Numbered from the stretch's first letter, positions 33,365-42,394 are shown. The stretch is 64,000 bases of DNA from Acidovorax soli (GCF_014207955.1 NZ_JACHLK010000002.1:868001-932000), one strand, 5' to 3'. The notes: a model not told the origin generated them from the sequence alone. Program-made: numbers and translations.

Positions 33365-34119
33365 ACTACCTGTTGCCTGAACGCCTGGACCGGCTGGCCC
33401 GAGAGTACGCGCTGGGCACGCTGGCCGGCCCCGCGCGGCGCCGCTTCGAGCGCGTGCTGCAGTCGTCGCCCGCAGCGGTGCAGGCCGTCGATGCCTGGCG
33501 CCGGCGCCTGGCGGTGCTGGACCTGTCCACCGTGCCCCGGCAGCCGCCCGCGGCGACCTGGTACCGGATCGAGCAGCGCCTGTTCGGCGCGCCCCCGCCC
33601 ACGCATGCGGCGGCAGCGACAACATCTGCCTGGCAGCGGCTGCTGCAGGCCCTGAAGGGTCTGCTGTCGGGGCGCACGCTCAGCGGCGCGCTGGCCGGCC
33701 TGCTGCTGTGCGCGCTACTGGTGCGCGGGGCGCCCGGCCTGCTGGGCCTGGAGCCCCGCGCCGATGCACTGCCCGCCAGCTACGTAGGCCTGCTGCTCGA
33801 TGCCGGCGGCAAGCCCACGCTGGTGGCCAGCTCGCGCCGCCAGGGGCGCCAGCTCACGGTGAAGCTGCTGCAGCCGCTGGCCGTGCCCGCCGGGCAGGTG
33901 GCCCAGCTCTGGGCCCTGCCCAAGGATGGCGGCGCCCCCGTGGCCGTGGGCGTGGTGCCGGCCAGCGGCTCGGCCCGCATCGCCCTGCCCGACACGTCAG
34001 AAAAGCTGTTCTTCACGGTGTCGCAGCTGGCCGTGAGTTTCGAACCCGCGCCGGCGCAGGCCGGAGGGGCGCCCTCGGGGCCGTTTGCGCTCATCGGGCA
34101 TTGCGTCAAGGTCTGGTGA
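33361..34119 (+). CDS. RskA-like membrane anti-sigma factor
   Basis: 252 residues, coupled to the sigma gene. The cytoplasmic N-terminus (LDRLAREYALGTLAGPARRR) has the RskA anti-sigma pattern without a zinc-binding HxxxCxxC. One membrane segment near 102-125 (LSGALAGLLLCALLVRGAPG). The periplasmic C-terminal domain (GQVAQLWALPKDGGAPVAVG) matches the RskA conserved region. It should hold the sigma factor inactive until a periplasmic signal triggers release. Confidence 0.9.
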   Translation: MNYLLPERLDRLAREYALGTLAGPARRRFERVLQSSPAAVQAVDAWRRRLAVLDLSTVPRQPPAATWYRIEQRLFGAPPPTHAAAATTSAWQRLLQALKGLLSGRTLSGALAGLLLCALLVRGAPGLLGLEPRADALPASYVGLLLDAGGKPTLVASSRRQGRQLTVKLLQPLAVPAGQVAQLWALPKDGGAPVAVGVVPASGSARIALPDTSEKLFFTVSQLAVSFEPAPAQAGGAPSGPFALIGHCVKVW

Positions 34120-34240
34120 GGCCGGCGGCGCGCAACAAAAAAAGACCGGCATCCGGGGATCCGTCTGGCCTGGCCGGCCGTAAGTAGCTTCGGTGCCCTT
34201 TTTGTTTCACCGCCCTCTGAATGAATGAAGGAAGAACGCC

Positions 34241-34783
34241 ATGACCATCACCACCCCGAGCACACGGCTCTTGCCCACCCTGTCCGCCACCATGCTGGCG
34301 CTGCTGCTGGCCCAGACGGCGCACGCTGCCGACCACCCGCCGGTGTTCCCGGCCCGCTCCGCAACGCCTGCCGCGGCTCCAGCACCCGCCCCGGCTGCGG
34401 ACAAGCTGGCCCAGGCGCGCTACCTGACGCGGTCGCTGCAATGGCCGGCGGCGCTCGACGAGCTCCGGCGCATCAACGACACCGGCAGCGCCGACTGGCA
34501 CAACCTCATGGGCTACACGCTGCGCAACAGCAAGGCGCCAGACCTGGCCGCCGCCGAGCGGCACTACGACGAGGCCCTGCGCATCGACCCGCGCCACCGC
34601 AATGCGCTCGAATACTCGGGCGAGCTGTACCTGATGAAGGGCGATCTCGACAAGGCCCAGGCGCGCCTGGCCACGCTGAGCAGCGAGTGCGGCACCAGCG
34701 GCTGCCAGCAGCAGGCGCAGCTGCAGGCAGCGATCGAGCGCTACAAGGCTGCGGGCAACAAGTACGTGCCGTCGAACTGGTAA
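34241..34783 (+). CDS. Periplasmic TPR protein
   Basis: 180 residues, preceded by AAGGAAGA. A signal peptide (TLSATMLALLLAQTAHAADH, cut after AHA) is followed by a Pro/Ala-rich linker and then TPR-like helices: ARYLTRSLQWPAALDELRRI, AERHYDEALRIDPRHRNALE, LYLMKGDLDKAQARLATLSS. Two cysteines (SECGTSGCQQQ) could form a disulfide. It follows the sigma/anti-sigma pair by 121 bp and is a natural candidate for that sigma factor's regulon. Confidence 0.85.
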   Translation: MTITTPSTRLLPTLSATMLALLLAQTAHAADHPPVFPARSATPAAAPAPAPAADKLAQARYLTRSLQWPAALDELRRINDTGSADWHNLMGYTLRNSKAPDLAAAERHYDEALRIDPRHRNALEYSGELYLMKGDLDKAQARLATLSSECGTSGCQQQAQLQAAIERYKAAGNKYVPSNW

Positions 34784-34801
34784 GGCAGCCGCCCCTGCCC
34801 C

Positions 34802-35746
34802 TCAGCACCGCCCCTCGGGCGTGCCCTCCAGCTCGCCGAGCTTGTCCACCACCAGCGCGATGAAGGCCGACACGGCCCGCGGCAGGTGCCTGCGGCTGGG
34901 GTACAGCACGGTGAGGCCCTGGCCCTTGCGCTGGTACTGGGGCAGCACCTGCACCAGCAGGCCGGCCTGCAGGTCGAGCCGCGCCATGCCGGCCGGCAGC
35001 AGCGCAATGCCCAGACCCGCCACGGCGGCGCGACGCAGGGCCTGGGCGGTGTTGGCGCCAAAGCGGCCGGTGGCGGCCACCTCGTGCAGGCTGCCATCGT
35101 GCCCGGCCAGGCGCCAGGTGCCGGTGCTGCCCGCGTGGCTGGCCATGATGGCATCGTGCGCGGCCAGGTCGGCCAGCGTGGCGGGCACACCGCGCGCGGC
35201 CAGGTAGGCCGGGCTGGCCACCAGGCCGTCGCCCCGGGCGCCGAACAGCTGGCGGCCCACATAGCCCGAATCGCCCACCTCGCCGCCGCGAAAGGCCACG
35301 TCGATGCGCTCGGCGATCAGGTCCGAGCGCGCGTCGCTGAGCACGAAATCGAGCCGCACACGCGGGTGCGCGGCCAGAAAGCCGGCGATCCATTCCATGG
35401 GAAAGAAATCGAAGAAATCCGCCGGCACCGCCACGCGCACGGAGCCGGTGGGCTCGTCGCTGCCCAGGCGCAGCTCCTGCCCGGCCTCCAGCAGGCCATC
35501 GACCGCGCCCGCGCAGCGCTCGTGGAAGGCCTGGCCCGCACTGGTGAGGGTGAGCTTGCGCGTGGAGCGCTGCAGCAGCCGGGTGCCCAGCTGGGCTTCG
35601 AGCTGCTGCACGCGCCGGCTCACGGTGTTGGGCGGCTGGCCCAGGCGGCGCGCCGCCTCGGCAAAGCTGCCGCTGCGCACCACCTGCACGAACAGGGCGA
35701 TGTCGTTGAGGTCGAGCGCGGCCGTGGCGGCGGTGTCGGAAGCCAT
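34802..35746 (-). CDS. LysR-type transcriptional regulator
   Basis: 314 residues from the ATG at 35746; the longer frame to 35797 would overlap the intergenic control region. HTH DLNDIALFVQVVRSGSFAEA, LGQPPNTVSRRVQQLEAQLG, RSTRKLTLT. Divergent from the FMN reductase-pirin operon at 35874, the expected target. Confidence 0.9.
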   Translation of the reverse strand: MASDTAATAALDLNDIALFVQVVRSGSFAEAARRLGQPPNTVSRRVQQLEAQLGTRLLQRSTRKLTLTSAGQAFHERCAGAVDGLLEAGQELRLGSDEPTGSVRVAVPADFFDFFPMEWIAGFLAAHPRVRLDFVLSDARSDLIAERIDVAFRGGEVGDSGYVGRQLFGARGDGLVASPAYLAARGVPATLADLAAHDAIMASHAGSTGTWRLAGHDGSLHEVAATGRFGANTAQALRRAAVAGLGIALLPAGMARLDLQAGLLVQVLPQYQRKGQGLTVLYPSRRHLPRAVSAFIALVVDKLGELEGTPEGRC

Positions 35747-35776
35747 GTATTCACACCAAAAATGGATGAGTTCAAT

Positions 35777-35805
35777 CCCATTGTACCATCTAGTCAATCA
35801 ATGGG
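35777..35805. promoter_or_regulatory. Candidate LysR operator
   Basis: CCCATT (35777-35782) and AATGGG (35800-35805) form an inverted pair in the gap between the LysR and FMN reductase genes. Confidence 0.35.
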
Positions 35806-35873
35806 GTGCGCCCTAACCTCCATGGCATCGGGGCGCGTTGCCCCTTCACGAACCACCAGGAAGGAAAGCACCT

Positions 35874-36461
35874 ATGACAATTTCGAAATTGCCCCACATC
35901 GGCATCGTGATCGGCTCCACGCGCGAGGGCCGCTTTGCCGACAAGCCGGCGCAGTGGATCCACGGCATTGCCAGCGAGCGCAGCGACCTGACCGCGGAGC
36001 TGCTGGACCTGCGCGACTACCCCATGCCCTTCTTCGACGAGCCGCTGTCGCCCGCCTGGGCGCCGGTGAAGAACGAGGCCGCGCAGCGCTGGGCACAGAA
36101 GCTGGCCACGCTCGACGGCCTGGTGGTGATCACCGCCGAGTACAACCACGGCCCCACGGCCGTGCTCAAGAATGCGTTCGACTATGCGTACCAGGAATTC
36201 GCGCGCAAGCCCATCGGCTTTGTGGGCTATGGCGGCGTGGGCGCTGCGCGCGCCGTGGAGCAGTTGCGCCTGGTGGCCACCGAGGTGCAGATGGCCCCGG
36301 TGCGCAATGCCGTGCACATCGGCATGGTGGAGTTTCTGGGCCTGTGGCGCGAGGGCAAGGCCTTTGCCGACTACCCGCACCTGGCGCAGTCGGCCAAGGG
36401 CCTGCTGGACGACATGGCCTGGTGGGCCCGGGCCCTGAAGACCGCCAGGGAGGCTGTATGA
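35874..36461 (+). CDS. NADPH-dependent FMN reductase family protein
   Basis: 195 residues; AGGAAGGAAAG gives a strong ribosome site. Flavodoxin-like: the N-terminal IGIVIGSTREGRFADKPAQW phosphate-binding loop and GLVVITAEYNHGPTAVLKNA, the signature of ArsH/ChrR-type quinone or azo reductases. The gene's stop overlaps the pirin start by four bases. Together with pirin this is a frequently seen pair in aromatic-compound or quinone detoxification; substrate unknown. Confidence 0.9.
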   Translation: MTISKLPHIGIVIGSTREGRFADKPAQWIHGIASERSDLTAELLDLRDYPMPFFDEPLSPAWAPVKNEAAQRWAQKLATLDGLVVITAEYNHGPTAVLKNAFDYAYQEFARKPIGFVGYGGVGAARAVEQLRLVATEVQMAPVRNAVHIGMVEFLGLWREGKAFADYPHLAQSAKGLLDDMAWWARALKTAREAV

Positions 36462-37315
36462 GCGTCGATCTGCAAGAAGCACCCGTGGTGGCCACGGCAA
36501 GCCGCGCCATCGCCTACCGCACGCGCGGCAGCATGCACGGGCCCATCACCCGGCTGGTGAGCCCTGGCGATGTGGGCGAATGGATCAAGCCCTTTGTCTT
36601 TCTCGATCTGTTCGCATCGGATTCGCCGGCAGCCTTTCGCGGCTTTGGCATGCACCCGCATTCGGGCATTGCCACGCTGACCTATCTGATCGACGGTGCC
36701 ATCTCTTACGAAGACACCACCGGCAAGAGCGGCGCGCTGAGTGCCGGCAGCGTGGAGTGGATGCGCGCGGGCAATGGCGTGTGGCACACCGGTGCGCCCG
36801 TGGGCGATGCGCCTTCGCTGGGCTTTCAGCTGTGGGTGGCGCTGCCCCCCGCGCTGGAGAACGCGCCCGCGCTGAGCCAGTACCTGGCGCCGCACGAGAT
36901 TGCGCAAAGCGGCCCGGCCCGTGTGCTGCTGGGCAGCCATGGTGGTGTGCAGAGCCCCATCGAAGCGCCCTCCCCCATGGCCTACCTGGCCGTGCAGTTG
37001 CGCGATGGTGAACACTGGCGCTACGAGCCGCCTGCTGGCCACACGGTGGCCTGGGTGGCGGTGGCCACCGGTGCGCTGGATGCAGGCGGCCCGGTCGGCA
37101 CGGGTGAGCTCGCGCTGTTCGAGGAGTCGGAGGCTGCCATCGACTTCACGGCCCGCGGCGATGCGCACTTCGTGCTGGGCTCGGCCGTGAAACACCCGCA
37201 CGAACTGGTGATGGGCCGCTACTCGGTGCACACCAGCCGCGCGGCACTGGACCAGGGCGAGGCCGAGATCCGGCGCATCGGCATGCAGTTGCGCGACGCG
37301 CGGCGGCTGGGTTAA
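36458..37315 (+). CDS. Pirin family protein
   Basis: 285 residues, start ATG overlaps the reductase stop. The cupin N-domain has the metal ligands in FGMHPHSGIATLTYLIDGAI and a later VEWMRAGNGVWHTG (the usual Glu is less certain). RVWLGS-type middle (RVLLGSHGGVQSP) and the C-terminal cupin follow. Bacterial pirins often have quercetinase or regulatory activity. Co-transcribed with the FMN reductase; convergent with an MFS gene whose stop is one base away. Confidence 0.9.
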   Translation: MSVDLQEAPVVATASRAIAYRTRGSMHGPITRLVSPGDVGEWIKPFVFLDLFASDSPAAFRGFGMHPHSGIATLTYLIDGAISYEDTTGKSGALSAGSVEWMRAGNGVWHTGAPVGDAPSLGFQLWVALPPALENAPALSQYLAPHEIAQSGPARVLLGSHGGVQSPIEAPSPMAYLAVQLRDGEHWRYEPPAGHTVAWVAVATGALDAGGPVGTGELALFEESEAAIDFTARGDAHFVLGSAVKHPHELVMGRYSVHTSRAALDQGEAEIRRIGMQLRDARRLG

Positions 37316-37316
37316 C

Positions 37317-38549
37317 TCAGGCACATTCAGCGGTTGGTTCAGGCGCAGCCATCGGGCTGCGCGCGGACCAGAGCACCAGGGCCAGCGCCAGGGCTGCCAG
37401 GCCCGCGCCGGCCAGCATGACGGCGTGGTAGCCCCCGCCGCTGCCCAGCACGACAGCACCCGCAGCGGCCCCGATGGCGTTGCCCAGGTTGAACGCGCCG
37501 ATGTTGATCGACGAGGCCAGGGCCGGCGCCTCGGCGGCTGCGCGCATCACCTTCATCTGCACCGGGGGCACCAGGCCGAAGGCGGCCGTGCCCCACACCA
37601 CCAGGGCGATGGCCGCGCCCAGCTTGCTGCTGGCCAGCCACGGAAAGACCAGCATGCTGGCGGCCACCACCACCAGAAAACCCACCAGGGTCTTGTCCAC
37701 CGAGCGGTCGGCCAGCTTGCCGCCCACGGTGTTGCCCACCGTGAAGCCCACGCCCACCAGGGCCAGCAGGCCCGTGATCTCGCCCGGCGTGGCGCCCGCA
37801 AAGGCCTTGAGCATGGGGTTGACATAGGTGTAGAGCGCAAACATCGCGGCCGAGCTGAGCACCGTGGTCAGCAGCCCGTAGACGACCACCGGCCGGCGCA
37901 GCACGCGCAGCTCGGCGCGCACGTCGATGGGCGCCTGCTGGGCCTGGCCCTGCGGCAGCGCCAGCCGGACGGCGGCCATGGTCAACACGCCGAGCGTGGC
38001 GATGACCGCGAAGGACACGCGCCAGCCCACGCTGTCGGACAGCCAGGTGGCCGCCGGCACGCCGCCGATGTTGGCCAGCGTGAGCCCCAGGAACATGGTG
38101 GCCACCGCGCTGGCCTGCTTGTCGCGCGGCACCAGGCTGGCCGCCACCACCGCGCCGATGCCGAAGAAGGCGCCGTGCGTAAGGCTGGTGACGATGCGCG
38201 CCACCATCAGGCTGGCATAGCCGGGCGCCAGGGCCGACAGCAGGTTACCGAGCGTGAAGATGGCCATGAGCAGCACCAGCGCCCGGCGCCGCGGCCAGCG
38301 GGCCAGCAGCAGCGTCATGAGCGGCGCCCCCAGGGTCACGCCGATGGCATAGGCCGACACCAGCATGCCGGCCGAAGGGATGGACACGTCCACGCCTTTG
38401 GCGATATCGGGCAGCATGCCCATGGGGCCGAACTCGGTGGTGCCGATGCCGAAGGCGCCGATGGCGAGCGCGGCCAGGGGCCAGGAGGACGATGCGCCTG
38501 TGGTCGGCCCGGCGGACTCGGTAGATGCGGTGGAAGGTGATGCGTGCAT
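37317..38549 (-). CDS. MFS transporter, AraJ/YdhP-like
   Basis: 410 residues from the ATG at 38549. About 12 membrane segments; the N-terminus AIGAFGIGTTEFGPMGMLPD and SAGMLVSAYAIGVTLGAPLM are typical of the arabinose-efflux (AraJ) branch, with RWPRRRALVLLM as motif A. Divergent from a LysR regulator (38657) with an AAAGTA/TACTTT dyad between. Substrate unknown. Confidence 0.92.
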   Translation of the reverse strand: MHASPSTASTESAGPTTGASSSWPLAALAIGAFGIGTTEFGPMGMLPDIAKGVDVSIPSAGMLVSAYAIGVTLGAPLMTLLLARWPRRRALVLLMAIFTLGNLLSALAPGYASLMVARIVTSLTHGAFFGIGAVVAASLVPRDKQASAVATMFLGLTLANIGGVPAATWLSDSVGWRVSFAVIATLGVLTMAAVRLALPQGQAQQAPIDVRAELRVLRRPVVVYGLLTTVLSSAAMFALYTYVNPMLKAFAGATPGEITGLLALVGVGFTVGNTVGGKLADRSVDKTLVGFLVVVAASMLVFPWLASSKLGAAIALVVWGTAAFGLVPPVQMKVMRAAAEAPALASSINIGAFNLGNAIGAAAGAVVLGSGGGYHAVMLAGAGLAALALALVLWSARSPMAAPEPTAECA

Positions 38550-38614
38550 GGGGATCAGCTCAGTTTGCGGGTTTACCCGGATGCAGCGATTGTGCGAAAG
38601 CACTCTTTCCCAGT

Positions 38615-38640
38615 AAAGTAGATAATCAAGAAAATACTTT
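38615..38640. promoter_or_regulatory. Candidate LysR operator
   Basis: AAAGTA (38615-38620) and TACTTT (38635-38640) form an inverted repeat, flanked by an outer CAGTA (38611) and TACTG, in the gap between the MFS and LysR starts. Confidence 0.45.
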
Positions 38641-38656
38641 TCGCAATACTGAGAAT

Positions 38657-39580
38657 ATGAAAGCAACGCTGGAAGAAGTGGAGGTGTTCCTCGCGGTGGT
38701 GGACACGGGCTCGCTGACCTCGGCCGCCGAGCACCTGGGCCAGCCGGTCTCCACCACCAGCCGGCTGCTGGCGCGGCTGGAGGACAAGCTGCAGACCACC
38801 CTGCTGCAGCGCACCACGCGCCGCCTGCACCTCACGGACGAGGGCTGCGGCTTTGCCAAGGATGCGCGGCGCATCATGGAGTCGGTGCGCATTGCCGAAG
38901 ACCGGCTCATGGAGCGCCGGGGCCGCCTGTCGGGCCCGCTGCATGTGGACGCGGCCTCGCCCTTCATGCTGCATGTGCTGGTGCCGCTGATGCCGGCCTA
39001 CCGCGCCCAGCACCCCGAGGTGGAGCTGGTGCTGCACAGCAACGAGGGCTTCATCGACCTGCTGGAGCGCCGGGTGGACCTGGCCATCCGCATCGGCGAG
39101 CTCAAGGATTCGACCCTGCACAGCCGGCTGCTGGGCCACAGCCGGGTGCGCCTGGTCGCCAGCCCCGGCTACCTCAGCCGCCAGGGCGTGCCCGAGGACA
39201 CGGAGGCCCTGCAGCGCAACCACGAGCTGATCGGCTTCACCCAGCCCGATGTGCTGAACCTCTGGCCGCTGCCGGGCAGCGACGGCAACCTGCTGCGCAT
39301 CGAGCCCACGCTGCTGTCGTGCAATGGCGAGACCATCCGCGAGCTGGCGATCAAGGGCATGGGCATTGCCTGCCTGTCGGACTTCATGACCGCGCGCGAT
39401 ATCGCCGACGGCCGGCTGGTGGAGGTGTTGCCGCAACTGGCCATCCCCCGGACCAAGCCGGTGAACGCGGTGTACTACAAACAGTCGGCGGTGTCGGGGC
39501 GCATCGCATCGATGGTGGGCTACCTGGCCGAGGCGATGCGCGCGCCCGAGGCGCTGTGGGCCGCAGAACGCGGCCATTGA
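38657..39580 (+). CDS. LysR-type transcriptional regulator
   Basis: 307 residues from the ATG at 38657. HTH MKATLEEVEVFLAVVDTGSL, EHLGQPVSTTSRLLARLEDK, RTTRRLHLTDEG. Its effector domain is of the CrgA/DmlR type. Divergent from the AraJ-like MFS gene, its likely target. The stop is ten bases before the Fur box of the next gene. Confidence 0.9.
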   Translation: MKATLEEVEVFLAVVDTGSLTSAAEHLGQPVSTTSRLLARLEDKLQTTLLQRTTRRLHLTDEGCGFAKDARRIMESVRIAEDRLMERRGRLSGPLHVDAASPFMLHVLVPLMPAYRAQHPEVELVLHSNEGFIDLLERRVDLAIRIGELKDSTLHSRLLGHSRVRLVASPGYLSRQGVPEDTEALQRNHELIGFTQPDVLNLWPLPGSDGNLLRIEPTLLSCNGETIRELAIKGMGIACLSDFMTARDIADGRLVEVLPQLAIPRTKPVNAVYYKQSAVSGRIASMVGYLAEAMRAPEALWAAERGH

Positions 39581-39589
39581 TTTATTAAA

Positions 39590-39604
39590 TGCGAATGATT
39601 TGCA
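39590..39604. promoter_or_regulatory. Fur box
   Basis: TGCGAATGATTTGCA is a 7-1-7 inverted repeat (TGCGAAT / ATTTGCA, one mismatch) within an AT-rich stretch, 48 bp before the MFS start. It matches the usual betaproteobacterial Fur-box form, so the next gene is probably iron-repressed. Confidence 0.7.
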
Positions 39605-39652
39605 GTAATATGCCTTGATGCTGGCCTGGGCCAGTTGCAAACAAGGCATGCA

Positions 39653-41011
39653 TTGAGCCACCCCCCAACCACCCTGGACCACCCGCGCACCGATGCAGCC
39701 GCACCCGCGGGCACCGGGGGCCCCATTCCCTGGGCCGGCATCCTGAGCGTGCTGTTTCTGGGCGTGGCCGCTGGCACGCAGATGAGCGACCGCGGCCTGC
39801 AGGCCGTGCTGTCGCCCGCGATCCAGCAGGCCTTTGGCGTGGGGGACGCGGTGATCGGCGCACTGCACGGCATTGCCGGCATCCTGATCGCCAGCGCTCT
39901 GGCCGTGCCGCTGGCGCGGCTGGCAGACCGCTATTCACGCAAGCACATGCTGCTGGCACTGATCGCGGCGTGGACCGTGCTCACGGGGGTGAGCGCGCTG
40001 GCGCCGAACTTCGCGCTGTTCTTCTCGGCCCGCGCAGTGCTGGGTGTGACGGAGTTCGCGATGATCCCGGTGGTCTATTCGCTGATACCCGACCTGGTGG
40101 GCGAGCGCTTTCGCGTGGGTGCCAACCTGGCGTTCGCGGCGCTCATGGCCACGGGCGCAAGCGCGGGCTTCTACGGCGGCGGCGCCCTGCTGGGCTGGGC
40201 GCAAGGGCTGGTGGATGCAGGCACCGTGACCGGCATCGCACCCTGGCGCCTGGCCATGGTGCTGCTGGGCGGCGCGGGCATGCCGCTGCTGCTGCTGGGC
40301 CTGCTGACCTGGGACCCGCCACGCGGGGCGCAGCAGGCCGACGCGCCGGGCAGCCCCCAGGGATCCATCGCGGCCTTTGCACGCACCCATGGCCGCGAGA
40401 TCGCGCTCTTCATCGGCGCGGCAGGCGGACTGGCGATTGCCGTGCAGGCGCTCACGCCCATGATTGCGCTGGCCCTGGTGCGCCGCTTTGGCGCAGACCT
40501 GACCGCCGTGGGCCATGCACTGGGCATCATCCTGCTGGTCACCAACCTGTGCAGCCTGCCCGCGGCCGGCACCATCGACCGGCTGCTGCGCCGCCGCCTG
40601 CAGGCACGCGCCCGGCCCGCGGTGATGGCGGCGGGCGCTGCGCTGAGCCTGCCCTGCGCAGCCCTGCTGGGCCTGGCGGCCGACACCCACCAGGCGCTGG
40701 CCATCGTGGCGCTGTTCCTGCTGCTGACCTGCATTGCCAATGCGCTCATCCCCACCATGCTGCAGGACCTGCTGCCGGCCGACCTGCGCGCGCGCTGCTT
40801 TGCCATCTACAGCTTTGTGATCGCGGCCTTCTGCTCGCTCGGGCCGGTGCTCTCGGGCGCCGTGTCGGACCGCCTGGCCGGTGGCAACCTGCTGCTGTCC
40901 ATCGGTGCGGTGGCCGTGCCAGCGCTGCTCGTGGCCATGCTCAGTGCGGGACTGTCGGCCTGGCGGCCGGGGGAACGCTCGCACCTGGCAACGGCCGCGA
41001 GCGCCGTGTAA
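39653..41011 (+). CDS. MFS transporter, Spinster-like, likely Fur-regulated (TTG start)
   Basis: 452 residues from the TTG at 39653, chosen because ACAAGG lies six bases upstream; another TTG at 39635 has no such site. About 12 membrane segments. The N-terminal QMSDRGLQAVLSPAIQQAFG, GALHGIAGILIASALAVPLA and RLADRYSRKHMLLALIAAWT are the pattern of Spinster-type MFS. The Fur box upstream suggests an iron-related role such as siderophore export; no siderophore genes are in the window. Its 3' end overlaps an opposite-strand gene. Confidence 0.88.
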   Translation: MSHPPTTLDHPRTDAAAPAGTGGPIPWAGILSVLFLGVAAGTQMSDRGLQAVLSPAIQQAFGVGDAVIGALHGIAGILIASALAVPLARLADRYSRKHMLLALIAAWTVLTGVSALAPNFALFFSARAVLGVTEFAMIPVVYSLIPDLVGERFRVGANLAFAALMATGASAGFYGGGALLGWAQGLVDAGTVTGIAPWRLAMVLLGGAGMPLLLLGLLTWDPPRGAQQADAPGSPQGSIAAFARTHGREIALFIGAAGGLAIAVQALTPMIALALVRRFGADLTAVGHALGIILLVTNLCSLPAAGTIDRLLRRRLQARARPAVMAAGAALSLPCAALLGLAADTHQALAIVALFLLLTCIANALIPTMLQDLLPADLRARCFAIYSFVIAAFCSLGPVLSGAVSDRLAGGNLLLSIGAVAVPALLVAMLSAGLSAWRPGERSHLATAASAV

Positions 41012-41418
41012 TAGCCCACGGCGGCCACGCCCAGCATGGCCGCCAGATGCGCGGCCAGGGCAGCCAATGCATCGAGCAGCACCGGGCTGGCCGACCAGGC
41101 GCTCTGCCCCAGGCACAACGGCGCCAGAGCAGGCACGAGCGCGAGCCCTGCCCCGTGCAGCAGCGACACCAGAAAGCAGCCCAGCGCCATACTGGCGTGC
41201 ACAGCGGCATGGCGCCGCCACAGCACCAGGGCCACCAGCATGCCGGCCAGGCCCGGCGCCCAGACCAGGGCACCCGCCACCACCCATGCCAGCGCCGCCC
41301 CATGCCCTGCCAGCATGGGCAAAAGCATCTTCCAGACGGGGCCGCTGCGCGTGGCCGGTACCAGCCCGTGCGCTGCCCCCATGCCTGCCATGGCAAGCCA
41401 GGGCCACAGTGCGTCCAC
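40807..41418 (-). CDS. Small membrane protein overlapping the MFS 3' end (GTG start)
   Basis: 203 residues. The first 140 are clearly membrane-embedded (four or five helices), starting MDALWPWLAMAGMGAAHGLV and LLPMLAGHGAALAWVVAGAL, which resembles HupE-like small membrane proteins of unknown function. The hydrophilic last 65 residues lie antisense to the MFS gene over 205 bp and may be a non-conserved tail left by loss of the original stop. Start is the GTG at 41418. No function claimed. Confidence 0.6.
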   Translation of the reverse strand: MDALWPWLAMAGMGAAHGLVPATRSGPVWKMLLPMLAGHGAALAWVVAGALVWAPGLAGMLVALVLWRRHAAVHASMALGCFLVSLLHGAGLALVPALAPLCLGQSAWSASPVLLDALAALAAHLAAMLGVAAVGYYTALAAVARCERSPGRQADSPALSMATSSAGTATAPMDSSRLPPARRSDTAPESTGPSEQKAAITKL

Positions 41419-41430
41419 GGCCGTGCCCCG

Positions 41431-42255
41431 TCAGGCCTTGGCGTGGCAGCAGCCGCCCGCCGTGGCGCCCGAGGCCTGTGCGGGTACCGCCAGCGGCGAT
41501 GGCGCGGGCTGGAAGGGCGCGGCGCCTTCGTAGCGGTCGTGGTGGCGCACCCAGTCCATGGTGTATGCGCGGTTGGGCTCGTTGCGGCCCACGGGGGTCA
41601 AATCAATCAAGGGGTAGGTGCCCATCATCACCTCCACCCCGCGGCCGTAGGTGGAGTAGGTGTGGAAGACCTCGGCGCCCCCGCCCGGCTCCTTGTAGAA
41701 CACGCTGATGCCCGGCGCCTCTTCGGCCGGAAAGCGCTGCACCGTGTAGTTGTAGGGCACCTCGCCGCGCGCCACCTGCTCGGTAGTGAAGCTCACGCCA
41801 AAGTCGTGATTGAAGTCGCTGCCGTGCGATGACACCCAGTGGAAGCACCATCCCATGCGCTGGCGAAAGCGCTCGATCTGCGCGAGCGGCGCGCGCGACA
41901 CCACCACCAGGGTGATGTCGCGGTTCGCCAGGTGGATGTTCATGCCATCGAGGTGGTCGGCCATGTAGGAGCAGCTCGGGCAGCCCTGCTCCCACCCGGG
42001 GCCGAACATGAAGTGCTGCACCAGCAGCTGGCGCCGGCCGTCGAACAGCTCTCCCAGGGTGCGCGGGCCGGCTGGGGTGTCGAACTGGTAGGGCTTGTCC
42101 ACGCGCACCCAGGGCAGAGCGCGGCGCTCGGCGGCCAACTGGTCCTGCTGGCGCGAGAGTTCTTTTTCGCGCGCCAGCAGGTACTGGCGTGCGGCGAGCC
42201 AGTCGCTGCGCGGGACGATGGGGTGGTGCATTGGTGTGGCTTGGGTGGCGGTCAT
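41431..42255 (-). CDS. DUF899 thioredoxin-like protein
   Basis: 274 residues from the ATG at 42255 (AAGGAG upstream). The family signature is present: WLAARQYLLAREKELSRQQD, LPWVRVDKPYQFDTPAGPRT, LLVQHFMFGPGWEQGCPSCS with a CPSC motif, then NRDITLVVVSRAPLAQIERF and SFTTEQVARGEVPYNY. The fold is thioredoxin-like; the activity is not established. A CC near the C-terminus (GGCCHAKA) might bind metal. Third gene of the unit starting at 44411. Confidence 0.9.
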   Translation of the reverse strand: MTATQATPMHHPIVPRSDWLAARQYLLAREKELSRQQDQLAAERRALPWVRVDKPYQFDTPAGPRTLGELFDGRRQLLVQHFMFGPGWEQGCPSCSYMADHLDGMNIHLANRDITLVVVSRAPLAQIERFRQRMGWCFHWVSSHGSDFNHDFGVSFTTEQVARGEVPYNYTVQRFPAEEAPGISVFYKEPGGGAEVFHTYSTYGRGVEVMMGTYPLIDLTPVGRNEPNRAYTMDWVRHHDRYEGAAPFQPAPSPLAVPAQASGATAGGCCHAKA

Positions 42256-42394
42256 GCGGTGCTCCTTGGGTGGTGTGGTCGAACACGGGCGCCCATGCGG
42301 CAGCCTCAACCGCCATCCGTGGGGCGGTTGCCGTGCAGGGCGTTGGGTGGATGGGAGAGAGGATGGCGGGCGATGCGTCTTCGCCCGCCCGTTG

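Noticed and set aside
34120..34240. ECF promoter shared between the sigma operon and the TPR gene
   Set aside because: GGATC- and GTAA-type elements occur before both genes but at different spacings (about 28 versus 22 bp), so no shared promoter can be claimed.
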